Assembly (NCBI RefSeq): GCF_900149685.1
Contig: NZ_LT702999.1
Location: forward strand, 930,001-994,000
Direction: 5' to 3'
DNA: 64,000 bases
Source: Erythrobacter sp. Alg231-14
GTDB taxonomy: Bacteria > Pseudomonadota > Alphaproteobacteria > Sphingomonadales > Sphingomonadaceae
A model generated the notes under the pieces. That model worked only from the letters and a program-made list of their open reading frames with translations, was not told where the DNA came from and ran no database searches. Shown piece after piece: positions 1-7,724 of this stretch. Numbering within the stretch: the stretch's first letter is position 1; each line of letters starts with the position of its first letter. The position numbers were made by a program, and so were the translations under genes.

Positions 1-350
1 ATGGCGATCGCGATGCATTCTACGCCGCCGAAACAGAGGCACGACGCGATGCCGGCGCGCCACCATTTGGGCGATGGGCCGCAATCATTCTTTCATCGGA
101 GGATGAACGCGAAGTCCGCGCGGCGGCGGCTCATTTGGGCGACAATCGCCCGGTTCAAGACGATCTGTACATCCTTGGCCCTGCCCCGGCCCCAATGGCG
201 TTGTTGCGCAACCGCTATCGCTACCGCTTCCTCGTCAACGCCAGGCGCAGCGCCAATTTGCAGGCGACATTGCGCGATTGGGTCAGCCGGCAAGATTTCC
301 CGCCCGGCGTGCGTGTCGGGGTGGACATAGATCCCTATAGTTTCGTCTGA
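1..350 (+). CDS. priA: Primosomal protein N' (PriA helicase), C-terminal fragment
   Basis: The reading frame is open from base 3 and ends in TGA at 348-350; the 5' part lies outside the window. The visible 115 residues contain the typical PriA C-terminal segment: an APPFGR motif, then LGPAPAPMALLRNRYRYR, LVNARR and a terminal VRVGVDIDPYSFV. PriA is the superfamily 2 helicase that reloads the replisome at stalled forks, and this end forms the C-terminal domain that contacts SSB and the helicase core. Longer open frames over the same bases in other phases are shadows. Family recognition is strong because the last 60 residues are highly conserved. Confidence 0.93.
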   Translation, partial: GDRDAFYAAETEARRDAGAPPFGRWAAIILSSEDEREVRAAAAHLGDNRPVQDDLYILGPAPAPMALLRNRYRYRFLVNARRSANLQATLRDWVSRQDFPPGVRVGVDIDPYSFV

Positions 351-443
351 CGAGTGATCCGTTCCCGGGATGCCATTCCTTACAAGGTTTGCGAGGGCGC
401 CATGATCTATGTCCTCAATCCTAAACTTTAGGGGGAACACCAC

Positions 444-1088
444 ATGAAGAAATCTGCCGTAATCCTTGGAACGGCGTCCTTGGCGCTATCGGGGTGTTTT
501 GCGCCGCCAGAACCCATTGTCTTGTCCGATGACTCGATCGAGGCGGCACGGACGTGTTTTGTCGCGCAAGGAATGGTCCTTCGCGAAGGTAAGAGCGAAG
601 GCGACGCCGTCTCCTATACCGAGCTGGCGGAATCGATGAAATATGCTTTGGCCGCCGCGGCTCAAACAGAGCCTTTCTCCACCGAAACCGTCAGCGCAGT
701 GTTGAACGGCACATCCGACATCATCGATCAGGTGGGGCAACAGGATTACACAGGTGCCATCGCGGATTGCGATGCGCGGTTTGGTACCAATGAACCGGTG
801 TCCTTACCCGAAGAGGATGCGCAAGCGGTCCTAAGCTGTTTGACCCTTTCGGCTTTCTTGCAAGGTGCGGCGGAATCGCAGGCGGCAGAATTTGGGGATG
901 ACGGTGCGTCTGTCGTTGCCCTTTTCGAACGGCTCGAAGCGCGAATGGAAACCGATCCCGATGTGCTTGTCCTATTGATCGGCAGCGATGGCGATGACGT
1001 GATGAACAGCGCCACGCAAACCGCCTTTTCCGCTGGATCGCCGCAAGAATTCATAAATCAATGCGCGGCCCGCTTTCCAGCTGAATAA
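444..1088 (+). CDS. Putative lipoprotein of unknown function
   Basis: This 214-aa protein starts with a lipoprotein signal peptide: MKK, a hydrophobic stretch and the lipobox LSGC with Cys at about residue 18. The start is supported by a GGGGGA Shine-Dalgarno 8 bases upstream. The mature part is acidic, mostly helical in appearance, and has three further Cys residues. I recognise no domain. It follows priA by about 90 bases on the same strand and could be co-transcribed with it. Function unknown; probably anchored to the outer or inner membrane on the periplasmic side. Confidence 0.8.
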   Translation: MKKSAVILGTASLALSGCFAPPEPIVLSDDSIEAARTCFVAQGMVLREGKSEGDAVSYTELAESMKYALAAAAQTEPFSTETVSAVLNGTSDIIDQVGQQDYTGAIADCDARFGTNEPVSLPEEDAQAVLSCLTLSAFLQGAAESQAAEFGDDGASVVALFERLEARMETDPDVLVLLIGSDGDDVMNSATQTAFSAGSPQEFINQCAARFPAE

Positions 1089-1110
1089 GCCTACACTAGT
1101 CGGCAATTGA

Positions 1111-1146
1111 ACAACGCGCGGCACCGGATCGGGTGTCGCGCGTTGT
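1111..1146 (+). terminator. Long hairpin between the lipoprotein and photolyase genes
   Basis: A 15-base arm starting ACAACGCGCG (1111-1125) pairs with GGTGTCGCGCGTTGT (1132-1146) with a single G.U position and a six-base loop. No T tract follows, and the photolyase ATG is only six bases downstream. It may be an atypical terminator for the lipoprotein gene or a structure that limits translation of the photolyase. Confidence 0.5.
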
Positions 1147-1152
1147 CGTATC

Positions 1153-2724
1153 ATGTCGGCAATCGCTCCCACCTTGATACCCGTTTTGGGTGATCAACTT
1201 TCGCACAACCTCGCCAGCCTACGCGGTGCATCGCCATCGAACACTGTGGTGTTGATGATGGAAGTCTGGGATGAGGCGACATACGTCAAACATCACAAGC
1301 AAAAAATCGTCCTGATCTTTTCCGCTATGCGCCATTTCGCCGCTGAATTGCGTAAAGCGGGATTTGATGTCGATTACGTTGCGCTCGACGATCCCGACAA
1401 TGCGGGCACTTTCACCGGTGAAGTGGCGCGCGCGATCGAGAGGCACAATCCCAAGGCGATACACATCGTCGAAGCCAGCGAATGGCGGGTGCAGCAAGCA
1501 ATCGAGGAATGGCCTGACAAATTCGATTGCCCCATAGAAGTGTTGGGCGACGATCGTTTCCTTTGCACGCCCAGCGAATTTCGCGATTGGGCCGAGGGAC
1601 GCAAGGCGTTGACGATGGAGCATTTCTATCGCGAAATGCGGCGCAAAACGGGCTTGTTAATCGACAATCAGGGCAGACCGGTCGGCGGCGAATGGAATTA
1701 CGATAAAGACAACCGTGAACCACCCAAAGGCACGATGAACGCTCCGTCCCCGCCCAAATTTTCGCCCGACGCCATCACCACAGACGTTATCCGATTGGTG
1801 GCCGATACATTTGACGACCATTTCGGAAACCTCGATCAATTCGATTGGCCGGTAACGCACGAAGAAGCTGAGCAAGCAGCCGATGCTTTCTTTGCCGAAC
1901 GGATCGAGAAATTCGGCCCCTATCAAGACGCAATGGTGCATGGATCGGACGATTTGTACCACTCGATGCTTTCGACCAGCATAAATTGCGGCTTGCTAGA
2001 TCCTATGGATCTGTGCCGCCGTGCCGAAGAAGCGTATACAGAAGGGCGCGCTCCTCTGAATTCAGTCGAAGGGTTTGTCCGTCAAATCATCGGTTGGCGC
2101 GAATATGTGCGAGGATTTTACTGGCGGTTTATGCCCGATCTCGCGACGGACAATGCCATGAACGCGCACCGTCCGCTGCCTGAATTCTTTTGGACAGGCG
2201 ACACAGACATGCGCTGTCTATCCGATTGCATTCGATCCACACACAACAACGCCCATGCTCACCATATTCAACGATTGATGGTTCTGGGCAATTTTTGCCT
2301 CTTGGCGGGGATCAATCCGCAGGATGTCCAAGATTGGTATTTGGCCGTCTACGCCGATGCGTTTGAATGGGTGGAATTGCCCAATGTTGCAGGGATGATA
2401 TTGTACGCTGATGGCGGAAAGCTGGCGACAAAACCCTATGCGGCGAGCGGCAATTACATCAACAAAATGTCCGACTATTGCAAAGAGTGCCGGTACAAGG
2501 TGACCGTAAAAACGGGCGAAGATGCGTGCCCGTTTAATCCGCTCTATTGGCATTTCATGGATCGCCATCGGGAACAACTTTCCAACAATCACCGCATCGG
2601 CCGGATCTTTGCCACTTGGGATCGAATGGGCGAGGAAAAACAGCGCGAATACATCAACAGCGCCGACACATTCCTCGCCTCGCTCACACCGGCAAGCAGC
2701 GGTTGGGCGCGATCGACATCATAG
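1153..2724 (+). CDS. phrB: PhrB-type FeS-containing cryptochrome/(6-4) photolyase
   Basis: This 523-aa protein matches the FeS-BCP group of the photolyase/cryptochrome family, whose best-known member is Agrobacterium PhrB, a light-driven (6-4) photoproduct repair enzyme binding FAD and a lumazine. The N-terminus LIPVLGDQLS, the block MEHFYREMRRKTGLL and the C-terminal FAD region (WVELPNVAGM, KPYAASGNYINKMSDYC) are all present. The four Cys that hold the 4Fe-4S cluster in this family are found at residues 355, 443, 446 and 459. Length fits the family. No clear Shine-Dalgarno precedes the ATG; the region is part of a stable hairpin. Cytoplasmic. It converges tail to tail on the next gene with five bases between stops. 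Confidence 0.93.
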   Translation: MSAIAPTLIPVLGDQLSHNLASLRGASPSNTVVLMMEVWDEATYVKHHKQKIVLIFSAMRHFAAELRKAGFDVDYVALDDPDNAGTFTGEVARAIERHNPKAIHIVEASEWRVQQAIEEWPDKFDCPIEVLGDDRFLCTPSEFRDWAEGRKALTMEHFYREMRRKTGLLIDNQGRPVGGEWNYDKDNREPPKGTMNAPSPPKFSPDAITTDVIRLVADTFDDHFGNLDQFDWPVTHEEAEQAADAFFAERIEKFGPYQDAMVHGSDDLYHSMLSTSINCGLLDPMDLCRRAEEAYTEGRAPLNSVEGFVRQIIGWREYVRGFYWRFMPDLATDNAMNAHRPLPEFFWTGDTDMRCLSDCIRSTHNNAHAHHIQRLMVLGNFCLLAGINPQDVQDWYLAVYADAFEWVELPNVAGMILYADGGKLATKPYAASGNYINKMSDYCKECRYKVTVKTGEDACPFNPLYWHFMDRHREQLSNNHRIGRIFATWDRMGEEKQREYINSADTFLASLTPASSGWARSTS

Positions 2725-2729
2725 CCGGC

Positions 2730-3515
2730 TTATGCTGTCTGAACTGCAGGTGCGGATTGGGCATCCTGCCGTTTAATTTTCTTGTGCTGACCTTCATCAA
2801 ATCCGTGTTTCCAATAGCTGGAAATATACAGGTCACGCGGGCCCAAACCCATTTCATCGCGGAGAAAGGCCCGGCACGCGCGCATGCCGGCAAATTCGCA
2901 CGCAACCCAAGCATAGACCGAACCGTTCGGTCGCTGTGCAGCGCGCAGAGCATCCGATAGCAATTCAGGTCGCAATCCAGGTTGATCGTTCACGATCCAT
3001 TCGATCGTGATGCCATCCGGTGCGGCCAATTCGACCGCATCCTCCTCATGTTGAATCTCTATCACTGCGATGCCTTTTACCGTGTCAGGCAAAGAGCGAA
3101 GATTGGCTGCAATGGCGGGTAAAGCCGACATGTCGCCCGCCACCATCAAATGATCGCGATCGCTTGCAAACGGTTTGGCAGGGCCCGGCCCGCCAACACG
3201 GATCGTATCGCCTTCTTTCACGCTTAAAGCCCATGAGGTTGCGGGCCCAGCCGCGTTGCCGCCATGCAAAGCGAATTGAATATCTATCTCGCCAAAATCA
3301 CCTCCTACCGGAGCGCGCTGATCGTGGATCGTATAGGTTCGCATGGTCGGTTTGCCGAGAAGCTTGCCCGATGACAGCATCAATTTCACATAGCCCCCCG
3401 CTTGATCAACTGGGAAGCCACGCATCCCTTTTCCGCCAAGGGTAATCTGATGCAGGGAAGGAGACACACGCTGAGCGCGCAGTACGGCTAACGAACGGGG
3501 GAGTGGGTTTGTCAT
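2730..3515 (-). CDS. Siderophore-interacting protein (FAD/NAD(P)H ferric reductase)
   Basis: The 261-aa protein belongs to the siderophore-interacting protein (SIP/ViuB) family of ferredoxin-reductase-like flavoproteins. It shows the FAD-binding motif RTYTIHD, a phosphate-binding GGPGPAKPF segment, the AGDMSALPAI nicotinamide-binding loop and the C-terminal SYWKHGFDEG. These cytosolic enzymes reduce ferric siderophores to release iron. The start is backed by GGAG five bases before the ATG. A good Fur box lies 15 bases upstream of the start codon, so transcription is very likely repressed by iron. The protein ends in a lysine-rich, Gln/Ala tail. Confidence 0.92.
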   Translation of the reverse strand: MTNPLPRSLAVLRAQRVSPSLHQITLGGKGMRGFPVDQAGGYVKLMLSSGKLLGKPTMRTYTIHDQRAPVGGDFGEIDIQFALHGGNAAGPATSWALSVKEGDTIRVGGPGPAKPFASDRDHLMVAGDMSALPAIAANLRSLPDTVKGIAVIEIQHEEDAVELAAPDGITIEWIVNDQPGLRPELLSDALRAAQRPNGSVYAWVACEFAGMRACRAFLRDEMGLGPRDLYISSYWKHGFDEGQHKKIKRQDAQSAPAVQTA

Positions 3516-3529
3516 GCTCCATATATATT

Positions 3530-3548
3530 GCGAATGATTATCATTTAC
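3530..3548 (-). promoter_or_regulatory. Fur box
   Basis: On the minus strand the 19 bases GTAAATGATAATCATTCGC match the classical Fur consensus GATAATGATAATCATTATC at 15 of 19 positions, including the whole central ATGATAATCATT. It lies just upstream of the siderophore-interacting protein start. The divergent GST gene begins about 105 bases away on the other side and might also be affected. Confidence 0.8.
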
Positions 3549-3653
3549 AAGAGTGGGGCTGTAATTATTTCACGACGCCGCGGCAACAAAACGCTCGACA
3601 CTATCGCCAAGGACAGCAATTGGTGATCAACAATCCAACCAAAAGGTCCCTCC

Positions 3654-4286
3654 ATGTTGATCATTCACCACCTACGCATTTCACAATCCGAACGCATTGT
3701 CTGGCTGTGTGAGGAGTTGGGGCTCGACTACAATCTCAAACTCTACAACCGGGATCCTGAGACACGATTGGCACCGGCCGAACTAAAAGCTTTGCACCCG
3801 ATGGAAATTGCGCCGCTTATCCAAGATGGCGACACCTTGTTGGGCGAAAGCGGGGCGATCATGGATTATATCGTCGGCAAATATGCGCCCGACACCGATT
3901 TAGTGCCCGGACCAGACCATCCCGATTTTGCGGAACACCTCTATTGGTATCACTTTGCCAATGCGACGTTGATGACCAACGGCATGATGAGCATTGCGGT
4001 GAACGCGGTTGGCGCGGAAATGCCACCACCCTTGATGAAGCGGGTGACCAATGCATGGGCCGCGATTGAAAGACGTTTGGGGGAGGCCGATTACTTTGGC
4101 GGCGCTCAATTGACGACGGCGGATATCATGTTGGGCTTTTCGCTCACCACAGCGCGCGCGTTCAACGATATGAGCATCGATCACATGCCGAATTTGAAAG
4201 CCTATCTGAAACGGATCGGCGCACGCGATGCCTATCAACGCGCAATCGCGGCGGCTGAACCGGGCTTTCCGCCTAAGTTGGATTGA
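3654..4286 (+). CDS. Glutathione S-transferase
   Basis: The 210-aa protein has the two-domain cytosolic GST layout. The thioredoxin-like N-terminus (MLIIHHLRISQSERIVWLCEEL) carries a Ser at the usual catalytic region, followed by PLIQDGDTLLGESGAIMDYI, which contains the conserved cis-Pro and the ESGAI glutathione-binding motif. The helical C-terminal domain has the N-capping motif TTADIMLGF. It would conjugate glutathione to electrophiles, but the substrate cannot be told. It is divergent from the Fur-controlled gene and is followed 15 bases later by the next gene on the same strand. Confidence 0.9.
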   Translation: MLIIHHLRISQSERIVWLCEELGLDYNLKLYNRDPETRLAPAELKALHPMEIAPLIQDGDTLLGESGAIMDYIVGKYAPDTDLVPGPDHPDFAEHLYWYHFANATLMTNGMMSIAVNAVGAEMPPPLMKRVTNAWAAIERRLGEADYFGGAQLTTADIMLGFSLTTARAFNDMSIDHMPNLKAYLKRIGARDAYQRAIAAAEPGFPPKLD

Positions 4287-4301
4287 TCGACGGAGGAATA
4301 A

Positions 4302-5081
4302 GTGAAGCTCAGGGAAACCCCGGCAAACGGGGCTCAAACAGGGCTTAAGATTACTCCCACCCAACCTTTCTATGAATTGGTGAATCGGGCTTATTCTGCC
4401 TTTAGCGGCAGCAATCCTGCAAATGTCGACGTGTGCACGCATTGTTGCATGTCCAAAGAGACGGAAGCCGATTTCTTTCGACATGGAATCCAAGACCTAC
4501 CCGCGCAATATTTGAAGGAATGGTTCTCCGCTGCATATGCGACCGGCGGCGTGGAGAAAGACATTTGGACATACCTATTGCCCCGAGTTCTGGAGGTTCT
4601 GGCGCTTGGCAAAGAACCAGATTGTTGTGGAATCGAAATTTCGCTCAATCGCTTTAAAACTGGCAATCCAGACAATTGGAACAAGGCACAATGGAGCGTG
4701 CTAGATCAATTTCAACGCCAGTTTTTGCGGAGCGGATTTGAGACTGAATGTGTTTGGCAGGAGCACTCGCTCGACGACATTTTGTGCATGTTTGCGCTTG
4801 GTGGCTGGTCACTCGATGACTTGCTCAATCAAGTTAACGAAATTTCTGACGAAGCATTAGCTCGCCGGCTTTTCCGCGACTGGTGCCAGGATTTCGGCGG
4901 CTATGGGACCATCTGGGCAACCAGTTTCTGGCCTAAGGCCGACGAAAAAAAAGTGATGGGGTTTTATACATCGGACGCGCTTAGGCTGAGAATGGAGAGG
5001 CTGGCCCTTTCCGATGATTGCGAGAAAGACGTCGCCCAAATGGCATCCGATTTAGTCACAGTGATCGAAGACGCCGGCTGA
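4302..5081 (+). CDS. Uncharacterised protein with an N-terminal CxHCC motif
   Basis: The 259-aa reading frame begins at a GTG with a GGAGG Shine-Dalgarno six bases upstream and lies 15 bases after the GST gene, so the two are probably co-transcribed. Near residue 44 it has VCTHCCMSKETEADFF, then a block about PAQYLKEWFSAAYATGG and TYLLPRVLEVL. This order (Cys pair, acidic helix, Leu-Pro-Arg block) resembles a group of uncharacterised bacterial proteins I have seen, but I know no function for it. There is no signal peptide or membrane segment. Base composition is less GC-rich than its neighbours, which could mean recent acquisition. Confidence 0.75.
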   Translation: MKLRETPANGAQTGLKITPTQPFYELVNRAYSAFSGSNPANVDVCTHCCMSKETEADFFRHGIQDLPAQYLKEWFSAAYATGGVEKDIWTYLLPRVLEVLALGKEPDCCGIEISLNRFKTGNPDNWNKAQWSVLDQFQRQFLRSGFETECVWQEHSLDDILCMFALGGWSLDDLLNQVNEISDEALARRLFRDWCQDFGGYGTIWATSFWPKADEKKVMGFYTSDALRLRMERLALSDDCEKDVAQMASDLVTVIEDAG

Positions 5082-5109
5082 AGGGTATGGGCCGCCCGCT
5101 TGGTTAGGA

Positions 5110-6192
5110 TCAAAAGAGCTGCTTTGAGTCGGGGGCAATTTCGGCCCCTTCGCGCTGCAACAATTCGCGCTTGATTTCCGGCCCATAGGCATAGCCCCCA
5201 ATGCTGCCGTCGGCCTGAACCACTCTGTGGCATGGGATCAAGACGGCAATGTTGTTCGCCCCATTTGCCCCACCAACCGCGCGGCTGGCGTTGGGATTTC
5301 CCAGCAACATGGCAAGCTCGCCATAGCTGCGCGTTTCTCCGGCCGGGATTTCACGCAAAGCGCTCCAAACCCTTTGTTGAAAGGCGGTCCCTTTCACATC
5401 GAGAGGGATCGCGGACATATCGCTCGAAGGTTCCTCTACTGCCTTAACCACCGCATCGAACAAATCGCGCAATTGTTCGCCCGCCGGGACCAACTCCGCC
5501 TTGGGAAAGCGCGCCCGCAGATGCGTTTCGTCTTCACCAAAAGACAAACAGCACACACCTTTATCCGTTGCCGCTAGCAACATGTCACCGATCGACGTTG
5601 TCACTATGCTCCAATGAATGGTGCGCCCAGCGCCGCCTCCGGTCCAATCCTTTGCCGCCATGCCAAGTTTTCCCTTTGTCCCATCGTAAAATTGCGACGG
5701 TGACGAATAGCCCGCTGCATAGAGCGCATCTGTAACAGCAACACCATTTTCGAGCGCTTCTCTAACGCGGTCCTCGCGCAATGCGCGCGCAAACGCAGCC
5801 GGAGAAAGGCCGACCGTGCGTTTGAACAGGCGTTGGAAATGGGTCGGAGAATATCCGGTTAGGTCTGCCAATTCATCCAATGTCATACCGCCGCCGCTAT
5901 GTTCGACCCTGGCTCTGATCGCAGCAATTGCAGCTAAGATGCACGCTTCCTCGGCGCTTTGCGTGTTCGGCGAACATCTCTTGCACGCCCGCAGGCCAGC
6001 AGCCTCTGCATCAACGGGGCCCGCGTAAAACCGGACATTTCTGCGGTGCGGTGCGCGTGCCGGACAACTGGGCCGGCAATAGATGCCGGTGGAGTGAACT
6101 CCAGTTACAAACACGCCGTCATACCTGCGGTCTTTGGCCATCGCGATGCGCCAACGATCATCATCACTCAAAAGATCTGCTTCAATCGTCAT
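5110..6192 (-). CDS. ada: Ada: AraC-type regulator fused to methylated-DNA--protein-cysteine methyltransferase
   Basis: This 360-aa protein has the three Ada parts in order. The N-terminal zinc domain has the Cys cluster (IYCRPSCPAR and CKRCSP) whose first Cys accepts methyl groups from phosphotriesters. An AraC-type helix-turn-helix follows (DLTGYSPTHFQRLFKRTVGL, about residues 110-130). The C-terminal O6-methylguanine methyltransferase domain has the active-site motif PCHRVVQ. Ada repairs alkylated DNA and, once methylated, activates adaptive-response genes including its own. The start was chosen because the zinc domain begins right after it. Convergent with the upstream unknown gene. Confidence 0.95.
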   Translation of the reverse strand: MTIEADLLSDDDRWRIAMAKDRRYDGVFVTGVHSTGIYCRPSCPARAPHRRNVRFYAGPVDAEAAGLRACKRCSPNTQSAEEACILAAIAAIRARVEHSGGGMTLDELADLTGYSPTHFQRLFKRTVGLSPAAFARALREDRVREALENGVAVTDALYAAGYSSPSQFYDGTKGKLGMAAKDWTGGGAGRTIHWSIVTTSIGDMLLAATDKGVCCLSFGEDETHLRARFPKAELVPAGEQLRDLFDAVVKAVEEPSSDMSAIPLDVKGTAFQQRVWSALREIPAGETRSYGELAMLLGNPNASRAVGGANGANNIAVLIPCHRVVQADGSIGGYAYGPEIKRELLQREGAEIAPDSKQLF

Positions 6193-6373
6193 GCGATCGT
6201 TCCAAAATTCCTATCACGCGGGCGATCGTGCCCTGCTGTTGGACCACACAATAACTGGAATTGAACGCGGGTCGTCCCGATTCTTGCGCTCAATGGCATT
6301 TGTGGTCAAAAATGCGAAAGTACGTTGCGGGATCACGGGCGGCGGATCGACCACAACAATGCGGAGAGAGTAC

Positions 6374-6886
6374 ATGAATGCGCAGATGCAGAATATCGCA
6401 GCTTCATCGGCGTTAGCTCTCGCGATCCTTGCTCTATCGGTGCCATCTGCCGCGTCCGCAGCCAATTCAGAAACCGATCCTGCAACAACACAGGATGCTT
6501 GCCATTCGCACCACGTCAACGGTCCCAACAATGACATACCAAACACGTGCCCCTGCATCATAGAGCGGGCTGGCGCGGCCGGGTTTTCCGATGATCAGCT
6601 ACTGGAATTTTTTGCCGGTCCGTTGAATCGGTTTGATCCGCCGCCTGATATGAACCGTGTAACTTTCAACCGATTGCGCCGGATAGAGCGAGCCTGTGTT
6701 TTGGATGTACGATACGCACAATTATCGGATGCAAAAGACAACCCCGAACCGTCATCCAACCCTCAACCCGACGGCTCTTACACCGCTCGACCGATCCAGC
6801 CCCACCCTGAAGGAATAGGGCAGAATTCGGGGCCGTGTCATACGCAATCTGGCCCCTTGGGATCGCTGCTCACTTACTTTTCCTGA
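6374..6886 (+). CDS. Small secreted protein of unknown function
   Basis: The 170-aa protein begins at an ATG preceded by GGAGAG. The start gives a clean Sec signal peptide (MNAQMQNIAASSALALAILALSVPSAASAA); in-frame upstream ATGs would add 80 residues overlapping the ada start region and hide that signal. The mature protein has DACHSHHVNGPNNDIP, a CPCIIE pair and one more Cys in RRIERACVLDV, so disulfides are likely. The C-terminal third is rich in Pro, Ser and Gly. I do not recognise a domain. Its 3' end overlaps the convergent neighbouring gene by 13 bases. Confidence 0.65.
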   Translation: MNAQMQNIAASSALALAILALSVPSAASAANSETDPATTQDACHSHHVNGPNNDIPNTCPCIIERAGAAGFSDDQLLEFFAGPLNRFDPPPDMNRVTFNRLRRIERACVLDVRYAQLSDAKDNPEPSSNPQPDGSYTARPIQPHPEGIGQNSGPCHTQSGPLGSLLTYFS

Positions 6887-7569
6887 ATAGACAACGCAAT
6901 GTCTCGCGCACGTCGTTTCAACGTTTCTAAAGTGTCGGGATTGTCAGTGAAATCATAGGCGTGGACTGCGAAAATGTACCCACCGATCAACGTGGTGCAA
7001 CCGGCAGCAAGCGCCTTGTCTCGCTCCCCTTCCATGGTGATCCGCATTATTCCCGATGCATAAAGGCAATCGTCATCAAACCCGTCAAAACCGTAGTCCT
7101 GCGTTTCCAACGTAATCGCGCCATCGCTGCTTTCTTCGAGCATATCGATGTCTTCTTGCATGACAGTTTCGACCAGGTCTGAGTTTTCGAGTTGCTGCTC
7201 CATCATCGCGAAAAAGGCGTCGCGTGCCATCGGCACTTGAAATTCTGCGCGAGGGGTTTTGACCAAGACATAATACACTGCGAATGTCCCACACACATCC
7301 ATATCGACCAAAGTTCGATTGCGGATATCGTCGGCAGCGGTCTCATCCGATAGGACTTTCTCCTCCCCACGGGGCAGGCAATAGCCATCGGGCATAGGCA
7401 TCACAAACATCGCGTCAGAGACTGCAAATTCCACCTCAGTCACAGATTCGACCGGCAACTCGACCTCGGCCGGTGCCGGTGCCTTACCCTTTTGAGCGAA
7501 AAGCGGCGTGGCCACAGAAGCGATCAGAGCAATCGGCAAAGCCAGCCGTAATGAGCGAACGCAAATCAT
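6874..7569 (-). CDS. Secreted protein of unknown function
   Basis: The 231-aa protein has an N-terminal signal peptide (MICVRSLRLALPIALIASVATPLFAQ) and is therefore exported to the periplasm. The mature part is acidic (many Asp and Glu), with single Cys residues at GYCLPRG, MDVCGTF, DDCLYASG and AAGCTTL, probably in two disulfides. The spacing of predicted strands and helices suggests a compact globular domain, but I cannot assign a family. It is divergent from the protease gene that follows, and converges on the preceding small secreted protein. Confidence 0.7.
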   Translation of the reverse strand: MICVRSLRLALPIALIASVATPLFAQKGKAPAPAEVELPVESVTEVEFAVSDAMFVMPMPDGYCLPRGEEKVLSDETAADDIRNRTLVDMDVCGTFAVYYVLVKTPRAEFQVPMARDAFFAMMEQQLENSDLVETVMQEDIDMLEESSDGAITLETQDYGFDGFDDDCLYASGIMRITMEGERDKALAAGCTTLIGGYIFAVHAYDFTDNPDTLETLKRRARDIALSIQEK

Positions 7570-7724
7570 ACCAAAACCCTTCCAAATCAGACCGCTATTA
7601 CCTCTTAATAAGGCATAAAGTCGCGTGACGCGCTCGCATGGTCAAGGCTTCATTTTTCTGCCTTTTGCAATTGTCGGTAAGGATTGAGTGTCATGGAAAG
7701 ACAAACGAGGGTTATAGTGACTGC

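Noticed and set aside
6134..6373. 80-residue extension of the small secreted protein
   Set aside because: It overlaps the start region of ada and would bury the signal peptide.
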